Source: Macropodus opercularis
Lineage: Eukaryota; Chordata; Actinopteri; Anabantiformes; Osphronemidae
Reading direction: 5' to 3'
DNA: 64,000 bases
Assembly (NCBI GenBank): GCA_030770545.1
Contig: CM061094.1
Location: 372,001 to 436,000 of the forward strand
Part shown: positions 11,901 to 23,310 of the stretch, one piece after another
How the letters are laid out: every line of letters begins with the position of its first letter
How positions within the stretch are numbered: position 1 is the first letter of the stretch
Made by a program: the position numbers and the translations under genes
The notes under the pieces: generated by a model
What the model saw: the letters and a program-made list of their open reading frames with translations, nothing else
Told to the model about the DNA's origin: nothing
Database searches by the model: none

Positions 11901-14900
11901 CAGCTTGATAAATGGAGGTTGTTTCTGAGGCCTCCACCTCTGTTGTCCCGTCTCTGTCCAGACATTGTTGTCCTCAAACCTTAGTCTTTTAAGTGGAGAC
12001 ACACTGTAGATACTGGACCTGATGTGTTGTTCCTTCTGTGCTTCCATCATCCTCTTGTGTAATGTCTGTTTTAACACAGCATTTGTTTCCCTGTGTTTCT
12101 GTGTAGAGTTGAGTATGTGTCAGATGTAAACCACACTAAGCCTGCACAGAACTAAGAGGTGTGTTGTGTTTCAGTGGTTGCTGAAGTCTTGGTGGGAACA
12201 GGCTTTGAGCAGAGCCATGAGCCAGCGGCTTCAGACAGAAATATCTCCCTGCTCTGCTGCTCAGTACTTGATGAGATGCTCTTCTGTGAGTCCCCGTCCC
12301 ATTAACCTGTGAAGATGATGTGCTCCTGTTGACTAATACCTGTTCAGAATGATTTTGCACTTGGTGAAACATTTGATTTGATTCTTTTGTTCTTTCTTGT
12401 GTAGGGCTGCTAGACACTGTGGACCAATGTCCCACACAGACTCCTGCTGGAGCTGAGCAATGGTTCTCTGTTTGTATTTGGATTATTACGATTTGAGTAA
12501 TCTGATATTATGCAGGTCTGTCCAAATGCGAAGGTACTGAGACACTCTGAGACTCGTAGAGATGCCGTTAAGTTAAACTCATTAACGCTTCAGCTTTGAG
12601 CTCTCTCTCAGTTCTTCAGTTTGTGTACACGATAAACTGAACACGCTGAAGGTTTCTCGTGCAGACCTGCCTGACAGGAACCACATTCTTATTGAACACT
12701 TGAATCCAGGTGGAGGGCAGCTTGATTCCTCCACTGCACGGTTCTCAGTCAAATCTGGCGCTGGAGTGTGAACATTCCTGCTGCAGAGCACCGGGCACCT
12801 TTGTTTAACGCAGTGCAACAGTACTTGGCCTCGGCACGACTGACAGATTACATTTGCAGTATTTCCATGAAATCAAAATCATTTGCATATATATATATAT
12901 ATAAATTAAAACACTGACTGTTTTCTACAGGATTAAAATTTTTGATGCGTCATTATGTGGAGTTTCTGTGTCAGCGGACGCCCTGCGGCGATTCTTCACG
13001 CACTCCCTCACACAGACGCTTACCCACAAGCCTCGACTAACCGGTAAAGACTTGTTCTAGGCCATGTCAGCAGCTTTTTAAACGTTTTCCTTTTAATCAC
13101 AAGTCCAACACTCATCTGACAGTGTCGGCTGGATGAGAACATTTCGGGTTTCAAACGAGTATCCCAGTATAGTACATGGCACAGGAAGCCTGAACTGAGA
13201 AAGCTAACTGCTTGTTTCCTCAGTGTCAGACGCCATCACTCAGCAGAATGAGTGGACCTTTGTGAAAGCTAGCCGGCTGTTGACCTCGCTCCTCCGTAAG
13301 GTGCGTAATCACGCTGCCGGCCTAACTGGCTTTGGAAACATCAGCTCACACTCAGTAAAACGAGATTAAGATTTACATGCATAGACTCACATGATGGTTG
13401 TGTCTGAGCAGCTCAAGGCCTCACTGTTCTATAAGATTCTACAACACTGTTCTGTTCTACAACATTCAGGGCGTTTAGCTCTTACAGTCGTAGAAAACAG
13501 CTGCGGCGTCAGTCTGTCCCTGCTTTCTCCATACTCCCGCTTCACAGACTGGTGACTCATCTGTGTTCTTCTGTAAAAGCTGGCTGTCCTGTTCAACGTG
13601 GAGCTGCTGCTGCGTCACCTGCAACAGGTTTTGGAAACCAGTGAAGTCAACTGGAGACACGTCCTGTGCTTCCTGTCCACCCTTTTGGTTTACAACCCTT
13701 GTGCCCAGCCCAGTGTCAGAGGTAAAAGCCTTCAACGTGCCAACATATGCTCGAAAACCATAATACAACGTTCATGGGTGCTAGGTTAGTTGCGAGCTGT
13801 CGGTCTAGAGTCTAGACTAGAACAGTGATAAAAACATACTCAGTCTGGAGTCTCTAGACTGAGTATGTTTTTATCACGTTTCTTCGTGCCCTGTGTTTTC
13901 TTAATTGGATGCATTGTGTTTACTGTGAAGCACATTGTGTTTGTCAGAGGCTGCACACTGTAAAGAACAGTCCTTTTATTATTATGTAAGATTGGCATGT
14001 AAACTTTGTTTCCGTGCTTCCATCAGAGCTGCTGTCCAGGCTGCTGACCTCTGCCTTTGAAGGCTACGACTTGGAGAACATGATCGTGGCCTTCTTGCTG
14101 GCTCGACAGGGAGCGTTGGAGGGAGCCGGCATTTTCCCTTCCTACAGCGACTGGTTCAAGGTTCTTATTCTTCACATGCTTCTAATTCAGTTTTATTTCT
14201 ATGGCACCAATTCACAACTAAAGGTATGTCAAGGCAATTTACAAAGACCAAAGATGTTACTCAACATCTAATATACGTATACACATATAATTATATATAG
14301 GCGGGGGTATTACTGCTCCTCACTGATACTGAGCAGGTGTGTGCTGTTCATGTTAAAGCCTCTTTTCTGTGTTCTAGATGTGTTTCGGTGGTGTCAGTAG
14401 TTGTCATGCAACCAGTAAGAAGTCTCTGGTGTTTCTGCTGAAGTTCCTGTCTGATCTGGTTCCGTTTGAACCCCCCCAGTACCTAAAGGTGACGCTCAGC
14501 CCTTGTTACACATCTCATACTGTGTCTTTTTCAGTAGTGACTTAATACTAAACATAAAAACCGTAGTAAAAGCAGTCATTTGGTTCAGACAGACACGAGC
14601 AGAGTCGGTCATTAATGTAGTGTTGGTTATATGAAAGAAAAACTAGTGTGTTTCACCTGGCAGGTTCATATCCTCCACCCTCCCTATGTACCTGTGAAAC
14701 ATCGCAGCCTCCTCATGGAATACGTGTCTCTGGCCAAGACCAGGCTGGCTGACCTCAAGGTAGAGGGGCTGAATGCTAGAAACCCTCTAATCCACTGTTT
14801 AAATGACAGTAAAGCAACATCAATACTGGTCTTAAAGGGGATTTCTCGTATTCATGTGTGTACATTCATGCAGGAATCAGTGGAAGACATGGGGCTGTAT

Positions 14901-17900
14901 GAGGATGCTTCTGGAGCCGATGGAGCGTCTGTGCCGGTAATGGCGACACCCAGTGGGCCCTTTGTGTAATGATACCCGCTGGTGCTGTGTCCAGGTCAAA
15001 ACAACACATACAGGGTCTCTAATAGATGGTGACTCCCTCCTTGTGCTTAAACTAACAATTACAATGACAGAACCTCAGTCACCTGCTTTATGTTATGATC
15101 AGATTTGTTTTGTTTATCGTCCTTTATACGTGAATATATTCTAATTATAAGGGTAAAAGCTGGAACCACAGTCCTAGTGTGAGTCTGCAGGTTTGGGTGT
15201 GTGTTACTCGAGCTGAAACAGGCAAACATGTTTACATCAGAGTTCACCAGAAGTGTTTGGTGGGACTGAGAATCTGTACAATTATTTGTTGGGAAGGAAT
15301 GTGTTCGTGGTTTGTTAGCATATCCTCTGCTTTTGCTGAGGGATCACGCATCCTGATCAGGCCTAACACTGTGACCACCTGTCTAACACTGCCTTGCTCC
15401 CCCTTTGGCTGCCAGCGGTGCTGTGGCACCTGGTATCGGATCTTATGGGTTCTGTAAGTTGTGTGGTGGGGGCTCAATGGATGGGACTTGTTTGTCCAGC
15501 TCATCCCTCAGATGCTGGATTGGACTGAGATGTGGACAATTTGGAACCAAGTCAACATCTCAAAGTTGTCTCAGGTTGTTGTGCTGCTGAAATCATTCCT
15601 GAACCCGGGAGCTTCACGCTGGTGGAGGAAGCCACAGGCCACGTGCCCCCGTGTCTGTTTGGTGGTGGGCAGGGCTCAGCGTGGGCACTATGACTGGTCT
15701 GTACATAACAGACTGTGATGCCTTTCTACCAGAACCAGCATCGGTTCTGTAGCAGTCAGTGCCTCAGCACCGTGTGCATCACTGAGCCTTGTCCGTGAGC
15801 CTGTCACCAGTTCACCACTAATCCTTCCTAGCACAAAATGTTCACTTGCTGCCTATTGATCCATGATGAGGAGACGATCAGTGTTGTTCAGTGGTCAGAA
15901 TGTTAGGCCTGATCTGTGGACGTATTGAATCGTGTCAAACAGAAGGAGAAAGCATTGAGTTGGTGTGTTTGCAGGCTGTCCAGGACGTGGACAAGGCAGT
16001 GTCTCTGTTTGAGAGCACAGGAAGGATCTCTGCCACCGTGATGGAGGCCAGGTACACGCTTACTAGAACCAAAGCATATGTTTTTACCTTTCTTTAAAGG
16101 ATTGATGCACAGGTTAAAAGGGGCAGCTCACTGACACCTAGCTTGTTTTTACAGTATCTTCCGCAGGCCGTACTTCCTGACCAGATTCCTCCCTGCCCTG
16201 CTCAGACCAAGGGTGGTGAGAAAGATTCATACGTCAAAGCTTTCACTTTGTTTAACTGACAGGTTACCTGGGGATGAGGATGTGTAAAGGACAAATGATT
16301 GTAATGTACCAAGATATAGAGTCACTGTGTGGCTGGACGTGAAGTTGTAAACTAGTGTTGCCCACCTACACCAGCCCCAGGAGTTTCCATAATGTCCTAA
16401 TGTACGGCCTGGTGCTGCACTTTACTATGTGTCCCACATGTTCAAATCCTGCTTAAACTACAAGCGTTCAAGTTCACTTGTCATTTAATTACAGCTTCCT
16501 GTGAAAGCTGACGCTCGGATGAATTTCATAGACACTTTGAAAAAGTGAGTTATTATCAAACCTGTGTGACATAATGGATATCTAATGTTTGATAGTGGTT
16601 AGAATGTAAAGTCAACGTAGTTTCAACCTGTTGAATTTTATTTATTGTGAGCCAAATTTATTCTCATCAAAAATGCAACTGGAAAATAATTTCTAGTTGA
16701 GAAATGTCAGCAGGCGTAACGTGTGTTTTGTCTTTCCTTCAGGTCAGACAAGATCCCTGCTGCCCAGTATTCATCATACTTGGAATCCTGCCAGAGGCAG
16801 CAGGATGGTGGGTGTCAAAACACATTTGGATGCATTTTCTGTCTGACCTGCTTGTGTTATAGAGCGACAACGCTCATGTAGGACTGTGCACAGAGCGTCG
16901 ATCCGCCTCCTACTGTCTGCTTAGGGAGGTTCCTCAAACAAGCCCAGTCATGGCTAAACAGACATCATGTTTTCAGGGAGCACGGTGTGTTTGCAGGCCG
17001 CCGACCATCCTCTGGACGTCCTGAGTGCCCAGCTGCAGACGTTCACTGCACTGACTGTTGATGGGAGTGATGGAGGTAGACTGACAATGAGTCACACACA
17101 CTTTGTGTTCTGTAGGAAACTTGGTGAAAAAGTCTTTGTAGCTGTGCGCAGATGTGGGGAGAGGCTGTGTTTTAGTGATGGTTGTGTTATACGTAGTTGA
17201 CCACATCTGTGACGTCTCCACAGAGATGTCAGCACAGCTGTGCAGGATCGCTCACACGCTGAGCCTGGTCTTCTCCAGCCGTCCCGAGGAGCCCACTGGA
17301 CAAACAGTCATCAGGCTTCACGAAGAGGCTCTTCTGTCTCCTGAGCTCCATGTCAAAGTGTGCACGGATGAAATTCATTCTGTTTCACCTCCTTAGATCT
17401 CTTGTATCTCTTGGCATTTATCTGTCTTGCGTATCGTCAGGTTGTCGACATGATCCTGAGATGTTTCTGCCAGTGTGTGCTGGACGCTTCCCGGACAAAT
17501 CCTCCTGATAAGTGAGTGGGTCAAGATGGTTTTGCTGGCCCGGTACCCAGGCTGTCTACAAACAACAGATGTTTTCTGTGTCTGCAGGCAAAGCATGTGG
17601 GCCTCCAGGTTTGTCAGTGTGCTGCTTGGCAATATGCAGCTGCTCTCCAGCCTTACGCACAGACTCCGAGACCTGTTTCTTAACCAGGTACAGAAATCCC
17701 AGGTCGTATAACATCCTATGTTGCGTTTACTCTTGGTTTCTCTAATCAGAGCTTCTTCTGTCCAAAGGGTTCATCGCTGAGTGCCGCACATTTACTGGGC
17801 CTGGCAGTGTTTGTGGTCCACTTCCACTGCTCTATGTCGCACAGTCCTCTGGTTGTGATCATGCCTCCAATCCTGCCAAAAGCAGCAGCTGTTGGGGAAG

Positions 17901-18663
17901 TGCTCAGCTCAGTGCTAGTGTGCACCACTCGCACTAACATGCTCCTGTGTGTCCGGTGAGTGCAGTACGTCTGTACTTTATTAATAATGGTTCCATCAGC
18001 CTGGCTGGAAGTGCAACTCTGTCTTCTTTTTGCTGTCAGGTTGTGTGTGGCAGCTGTGTGTTATGGGATCTGTAAAGGGGACTCTCTTCCTCAGCAACAG
18101 CAGCAGGAACACATTCCCAGCAGCCTCTATAAGAAGGTTTCAGTGTATTAGTCTGTTTGTCTGCTCCTAAAATACATGACGGCATCCCAGCGTCCATCTA
18201 AATCATCATATTATAGAAAACAACAACCTAATGTCTGTGTTTAGCTTCTGTACCTGATCCCGAGACTGTTGCCTGAAGCCAGAGCTCCCTTCAGTCCTGA
18301 TGGTTCAGTGGATGAATCCCAGCAGAACGTGAACGACCTGTGGAGCAGCGTCACAGACCCCAGCAGCGCCTGGAGGAGAACGGCCTGGTTTCTGTGGAGG
18401 CACACGGCTTTCCAGCAGCTGCAGCACATACCAGAGTATCAGGTAGCGTCCAGCCAGCTGGATCGATGGAAGCCTTAATGAGCCCATGCGGTGGCCAGCT
18501 CTGTTACTTTCATTTGTAAACTGATCGATCTGACTGACGCCAGCAACTCCTCTGCATTTGTTTTGTTTCAGCAGTTGTTGTTCTGTGAATGGCTCGACAA
18601 TGAGCTCAGAGTGCAGAGAAGTGAAGACGCTCTGCCCGACTCCGAACGGTACAGCAGGGAGCG

Positions 18664-18708
<45 letters not shown>

Positions 18709-20340
18709 CAGTGTAAAATGTCAGAGCACCTAGTAACTGTGTGGTGCGTGTAGTCAGGAGTACCAGCAGTGGGCGTGCTTGGAACTTTATCTGCCCCGTC
18801 CAGAGCAGCAGGGAGGATGCGGAGGAGACATGAAGGTTCTCTGTTCTCACCTCCTGAAGGCCGTCATGGACCAGCAGCTACAGTGGGTTCAAGCTTTATT
18901 GATCAAAGTATTCTATAAATGTTATTTCTTTTGATTCAGAGGATGTTTACCTAAAGGTGAACAGCCTGATTTTGTTCTGAAGGATGCAGGTTTCCCTTCC
19001 TGGAGTTCATGTAGCCAGGTTTCTAGTTGTCCCTACAACGACGAATAACACAAAGTGGATTTAGGTAACTCTTGTACTTTGTCAACAGTCAGCAGAGCTC
19101 CAACACAGGCACCTGTCTGCCAGACATCCTGTCCAGAATACAGGTGTGTTCACCGCTCATGACAATCTGTAGAGAGGAAAACCAGCATCAGAACCTGAAC
19201 AGAGCTGTGACTGTGTAGGAGCTGCTCTATGAGACGGAGGTGACGGAGCTCTCAGGCCGAAGGAGCAGAGCTGACGTGGGTGACGTCCTCTTTGACTTGG
19301 TGTCTCAGAGATGCTCCTCTACAGTCGACTCGGCTTCACTGCACGCCAGCGAGGAGCTCAGCCTGCAGCACACAGTCCACACGTGGAACAGGTACGAACA
19401 CAGACATCACATGGATCATCTCTGTCCTCTGGGGCGCAGCCACTGAAACCTGCGCCTGTGTGTCACACACAGTTTACTACTGGCTCTACCTCCAGGCCTG
19501 TTTGTTAAGGTGAAGGCTGAAGGAGGACGGACAACTCTGGACTGCAGCAAGCTGATAGAACACGTCAACCAACATCAGGTAGCGGCTCAGTTATTCCTCA
19601 CTGAATCAGGAAGTGCAGTTTAGGAAGGTGCAGTGTGTGTGTGTGTGTGTCTGTTTTGCTGACATGCCTTTCCAGGGCTCACGTCTTTGTCTTTCTGTGC
19701 CTCAGAGGATGGCGTGTTCTCCAGCCAGCTCCCTGTCCTCTCCTGTAACAGCACACTTCCTGAAAGTAAGGATCAGAAAATCAGTTGTATCTAATATGCA
19801 GTGAGATATTAAGAGCATTTCTCCTGGCTGTGTTTGGTTCCAGGGTCTTTTATATGCTAGCGTACGTTGCCGGTGCCCTGGGGAAGAACTGAACAAGGCC
19901 TGGTGTCAGATGAGTCTCCACTGTCCTCTGCTCCTCATCTCCACAGTGGTACCGTCTGTTCTTCACACACTAGACCTGTGGATAGTTGCAGCCTCACTTT
20001 TGAGAGCTACACATTCACCCAACATGTTTCCTGTGTAGGCGGGACAATAAGCCTGAGTCCAATCTAGCTGCTTTACACTCTGTGCTCTGATGTCAGCAGC
20101 TGTCAGACACATCTTATCGTGGATACCTGTTTTAGAAAACCATGGTCTTGTAGAGTTCGTTGTTATTAAACCTGTTTTTACTGTCAGATGTCTGTTGTAA
20201 GATTTAGAGCAAAATCGTTTATTTCTTTACCTTTTAGAAATGTTATTGCTAAATGTGAACGTTGAATTAATTATTTCATTTTCATTTAAATGTAGAAAAA
20301 TATTGTATTGTATGTTTCATTAATCAGGTTTAGCCAAGAG

Positions 20341-20374
<34 letters not shown>

Positions 20375-22195
20375 CATTGGTGGCAGCGTCTGTCTCCGGT
20401 GCTGTTGTCCCTGTGGCGACGTCTCTGCGATGAGGAGCCTCTACCAGAGCAGCTGCAGCTCATCTCCAGCTGCCACCACTGGGCATCCAGGTACAAGCAG
20501 ATTCTCCTAACCAGCGCTATGGTCAACCTCACATGTGGCCAGTAGTGAATGTGTGAACATGTTCAGTTTAGAGAAGGGCCTGTTCTCATCGCCTGCGCCT
20601 CCAGCTCCAGCTCTGCTACTAGCTGCAGGCCTGCATTGTGCCTGGAGAGGTTACAGAGGGGACAGCGAGGGATTCAGTGCTGCCCTCAATATGCTGAGAC
20701 CAGAGAGAAGTGTCCAGTACAGACAGGTCAGAGAGTTAACGCCTGCTTCACGACATCATCAACCATGTGTGTATCTGCAGATACTGGTATCAGCATTTGG
20801 ACTGAACGTTAACCTCACATCAAGTCAAAGTCTAATCAAACCATTTTATTTTGTATCACATTCATTGTTGTCTCGTTTCGTCTTTCAGGTGCTAGTTTTC
20901 CTGCTTTCCCTCTGTATAAACGACTGTCTGTCAACACTCCTCTACCCTAAGGTAACAGAACAACGTAGTGCACTAACCCACACAATGCGGTGCTTACGTA
21001 AGGGGAGCCTGCACAGTTAGCGATGACCTCAAAATGACAACAGGGTCTCAAATCTTTACTGTTCACTACATTAGTGACCAAGCAAAGTAGAGGTGGTCTC
21101 AGTCCTAGTCAAGACGAGAGTTGTTCCTGTGTCACACTCGTCCTGTAGAGAACCCAACATACACACTAAGACATTAGTGAAGCAAAATGTAATATGAAAA
21201 CGAATGATTCTCCAAATCTACGGATCCCAAATTTGATTTCAACAAAGTCGCAGCAGCGTTCTAGACAGTTTTCTTTCTAGGAGCTAAGTGCTGTCTGATC
21301 CGTTTGATTCTTCAGGAGAAAACCTTTGGAAAAGCCTGGAGTTTCTGCACAGACCTGCTGACTGTGTTGGTGGACTGTGCTGACTGGCTGCTCATCTTTA
21401 AGTCTGAAGGTGAATATTTACATGGTGGTGTAGCGACTATGTTAGCGATTAGTCCAATGGATTCCTCACGTCTGCGATGTGCTGTATCTTCATTCCTCAC
21501 CTCTAGGACAGGGTGTTTATCAGCTGGTTACCATGGTGACACCAGATGCATTCACTCGACTTATGCCTTGGGCTTTCTACAGGTGACTTTCAATTCAATC
21601 AGTCAACAGTTTATTCGTATTAGCTGAAACGCTCCATCTGTGATTTTTCCTGGTTTGTGTGTCTTTAGCTTGCTGCTCCAGCAGAGTCGTGATCTGCTGC
21701 AGAGAGCCGAGCGTTGTCCTGGCTTTCTTCACACTGCCGTCCTGTGCTACATCAGGCTGCTGCAGCTTTTTCTGGACGGACACGTACCTACGTCGACCAC
21801 GGAGCCCTGTGAACAGCAGGTGACTGAGCCTTAGATGGTGGCTTGTCCCACGGTTTATGACTGTAATTACGCCGTAACACTGCTCCATTCGCATTGTCAG
21901 GTGGAGCCGTCACAGATTCTGAGCCACAGCAAAGAGTTCGTTCTGACAGTGATCTCGCAGACGTCCCCTGATGCTCTGTCCTCCAGTCAGCTCAGAGAGG
22001 TGACCAAATCACATAACTCTGCACTGGGCAACTCTTGAGCTGACCCCTGACTTCTTCCTGTCTGGTCTGTGTCTATTGTTGGGTTTCCTGGTCCAGCTGG
22101 AGTCCCTGTGTGCAGACCTGGACCCAGAGGTGGCAGCTGCTCTGTCTGTGCACCTCAGCCCTCACAGCCTGAGCCCAGAGATGGACTTTCTCTGA
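8944..22195 (+). CDS. fanca: FANCA, Fanconi anaemia core-complex protein (42 coding exons)
   Basis: Coding exons followed by eye with continuous phase: 8944-8998, 9217-9329, 9467-9563, 9747-9895, 10692-10787, 10915-10988, 11478-11587, 12175-12285, 12405-12462, 12931-13043, 13224-13300, 13580-13721, 14027-14160, 14378-14488, 14664-14759, 14874-14936, 15975-16051, 16155-16215, 16495-16544, 16743-16807, 16977-17075, 17224-17357, 17441-17511, 17588-17687, 17768-17955, 18040-18136, 18245-18442, 18572-18648, 18754-18882, 19089-19143, 19219-19391, 19473-19578, 19706-19765, 19844-19948, 20375-20490, 20567-20726, 20889-20951, 21316-21409, 21507-21582, 21669-21819, 21901-21999, 22097-22195. They sum to 4302 nt, about 1433 aa (human FANCA is 1455 aa). 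Strong FANCA matches include VHILHPPYVPVKHRSLL, EYVSLAKTRLADLK, ENMGLYED-like VEDMGLYED, IFRRPYFLTRFLPALL and DKIPAAQYSSY. A basic N-terminal stretch (VVKRPKQEDGRR, residues 22-33) occupies the position of the human bipartite NLS. FANCA forms a dimeric helical scaffold with FANCG and FAAP20 in the nuclear E3 ligase complex that monoubiquitinates FANCD2-FANCI at interstrand crosslinks. Donors at 12463 and 14161 (gttctc, gttctt) are weak. The start is the first ATG giving phase continuity into exon 2. Confidence 0.96.
12888..12904. repeat. Short (AT)n microsatellite in fanca intron 9
   Basis: Alternating TA of about 16 bases (atatatatatatata) about 30 bases upstream of the 12931 exon acceptor. 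No other function is apparent. Confidence 0.7.
13825..13877. repeat. Perfect 22-bp inverted repeat with 9-nt loop in fanca intron 12
   Basis: The left arm 13825-13846 starts GTGATAAAAACATAC. The right arm 13856-13877 is its exact reverse complement, ending GTATGTTTTTATCAC. The 9-base spacer is ggagtctct. All 22 pairs are Watson-Crick. A second short palindromic string (tctagagtctagacta) lies just upstream at 13804-13819. It may be the end of a small MITE-like element, a recent template-switch product, or a stem that folds in the fanca pre-mRNA. Confidence 0.75.
15355..15914 (-). mobile_element. Internally deleted Tc1-like DNA transposon remnant
   Basis: Terminal inverted repeats are visible at 15355-15378 (starting gatcaggcctaacac) and 15891-15914 (ending gttaggcctgatc), 22 of 24 positions pairing. 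Between them the minus strand carries broken Tc1/mariner transposase C-terminal sequence. In about 15476-15600 the reading resembles SPDLNPIEHLW...LDKQV (here SPIQHLRDELDKQVPSIEPP) with stops and substitutions. At about 560 bp it is far shorter than an intact element (roughly 1.3-1.6 kb expected), and the 5' transposase half is mostly missing. It sits in the largest fanca intron (14937-15974) and does not interrupt exons. Confidence 0.82.
18667..18706. repeat. (AC)20 microsatellite in fanca intron 28
   Basis: An uninterrupted (AC)20 tract begins 19 bases after the donor at 18649. Likely polymorphic. Confidence 0.95.
20342..20372 (+). repeat. (TG)15 tract immediately upstream of a fanca 3' splice site
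   Basis: About 31 bases of alternating TG lead directly into the AG (20373-20374) that begins the exon at 20375 (reading HWWQRLSPVLLSLWRR). No conventional polypyrimidine tract lies between the likely branch region (cattaatcag, near 20318) and this AG. Confidence 0.9.
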
Positions 22196-22724
22196 ACAGC
22201 AGAAGGCTGCTGTTCTTCACGGACCTTTCCCTTCTGGAGCTGTAGAGGAAGTGAGCCTCCTACGTATCAAACAGACTTCTTAGTTTAAAAACAAGTGCAT
22301 TTTTTATTTACACATAGTTTTGTACATAATACACAGAGGACGTCATCATCCACCAGTACAGCTGAAGCCCTTTCACTGTTTACAGTACACCGTAGTAAAA
22401 CAGTGACCTCATCACCTGAACTCTGTGTTTTCTGTTTGTCCTCTGCACTGAGGAGGTCAATAGACGTGCTCTACATGTATCCAGGTCCTAGGACTGGAGG
22501 AGCATTATGTGCTTCAAGCTGTACATGTAAATTAAAGCCTTCTGTGTTGTCTGTAACAATCCTCACGTTATGTAACTTATGCTTCTCTTTTCTCCCACAG
22601 CCATTCAGTATATTTACACTGTAACTGTCCACTCATTGCTTTAGTTATTAGTGGATGAGGATGAAGAGGAAGCATCGCTGATGAACAGTTTACTGCAAAC
22701 ACATCTGAGCTGCCAATCCTTCGC
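22196..22724 (+). other. fanca: fanca 3' UTR
   Basis: Non-coding sequence from the TGA to the AATAAA at 22725. Open frames within it have no coding features. Confidence 0.6.
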
Positions 22725-22750
22725 AATAAAAACACAAGGTAGCTTTTATT
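22725..22750. terminator. Bidirectional poly(A) element shared by fanca (+) and znf276 (-)
   Basis: AATAAAA at 22725-22731 on the plus strand and its reverse complement TTTTATT at 22744-22750 face each other across 12 bases. The first suits fanca cleavage at about 22745-22755. The second suits znf276 cleavage at about 22720-22735, giving 3' ends that just overlap. A backup minus-strand signal for znf276 lies at 22859-22864. Confidence 0.6.
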
Positions 22751-23310
22751 GTGAAGAAGTCACAGAACACATGCTTGCAGAGTGACAACACTCATTGATT
22801 ACCATAAGCGTCATGTTGATAGTTTTAACATTGCACAGGGAAACTCCTCAGAACCAAACTTTATTGTGAAGCCCTGCTGTGCAGGCAACTACTCACACAG
22901 CCGCTAAAATGATACGGATATTCTTAGTGTTTTTGGCTGCTCTGTAAACCATGTACCGTTATATTGTCACCATGGTAACCAGAGGCAAACAAGCCAGAAA
23001 TCTGAAGAGAAAGTTAAATCCCTGAACAGCATTAGTCTTAATCTTTTACCAGGCGTCTTCCCACCATAAAGTCATGGACGTTTACCAGCTGAGCCTGTGT
23101 CAAACATGCTGCTGTCAGCCAGACCGTAAAAAGCAGACTCTAAAAGCAATCTACCGAAATTAAAATTCATTTTGAAAGTCTTTCGTGTGTTTTGTGGTGA
23201 CCGGCGGAGCCCATTCAGGAAGTGAATGTGTAGAAACAGGCTCTCAACGCAGCTCCCTGTCCTGAAGCTTATGTATCTCTGCAGCAGACTTGGACCTGAA
23301 CTCCCTGCAG

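Noticed and set aside
18305..18850. 181-codon minus-strand frame across fanca exons 27-29
   Set aside because: It runs through an (AC)n repeat translated as alternating Val-Cys and is antisense to well-supported fanca exons.
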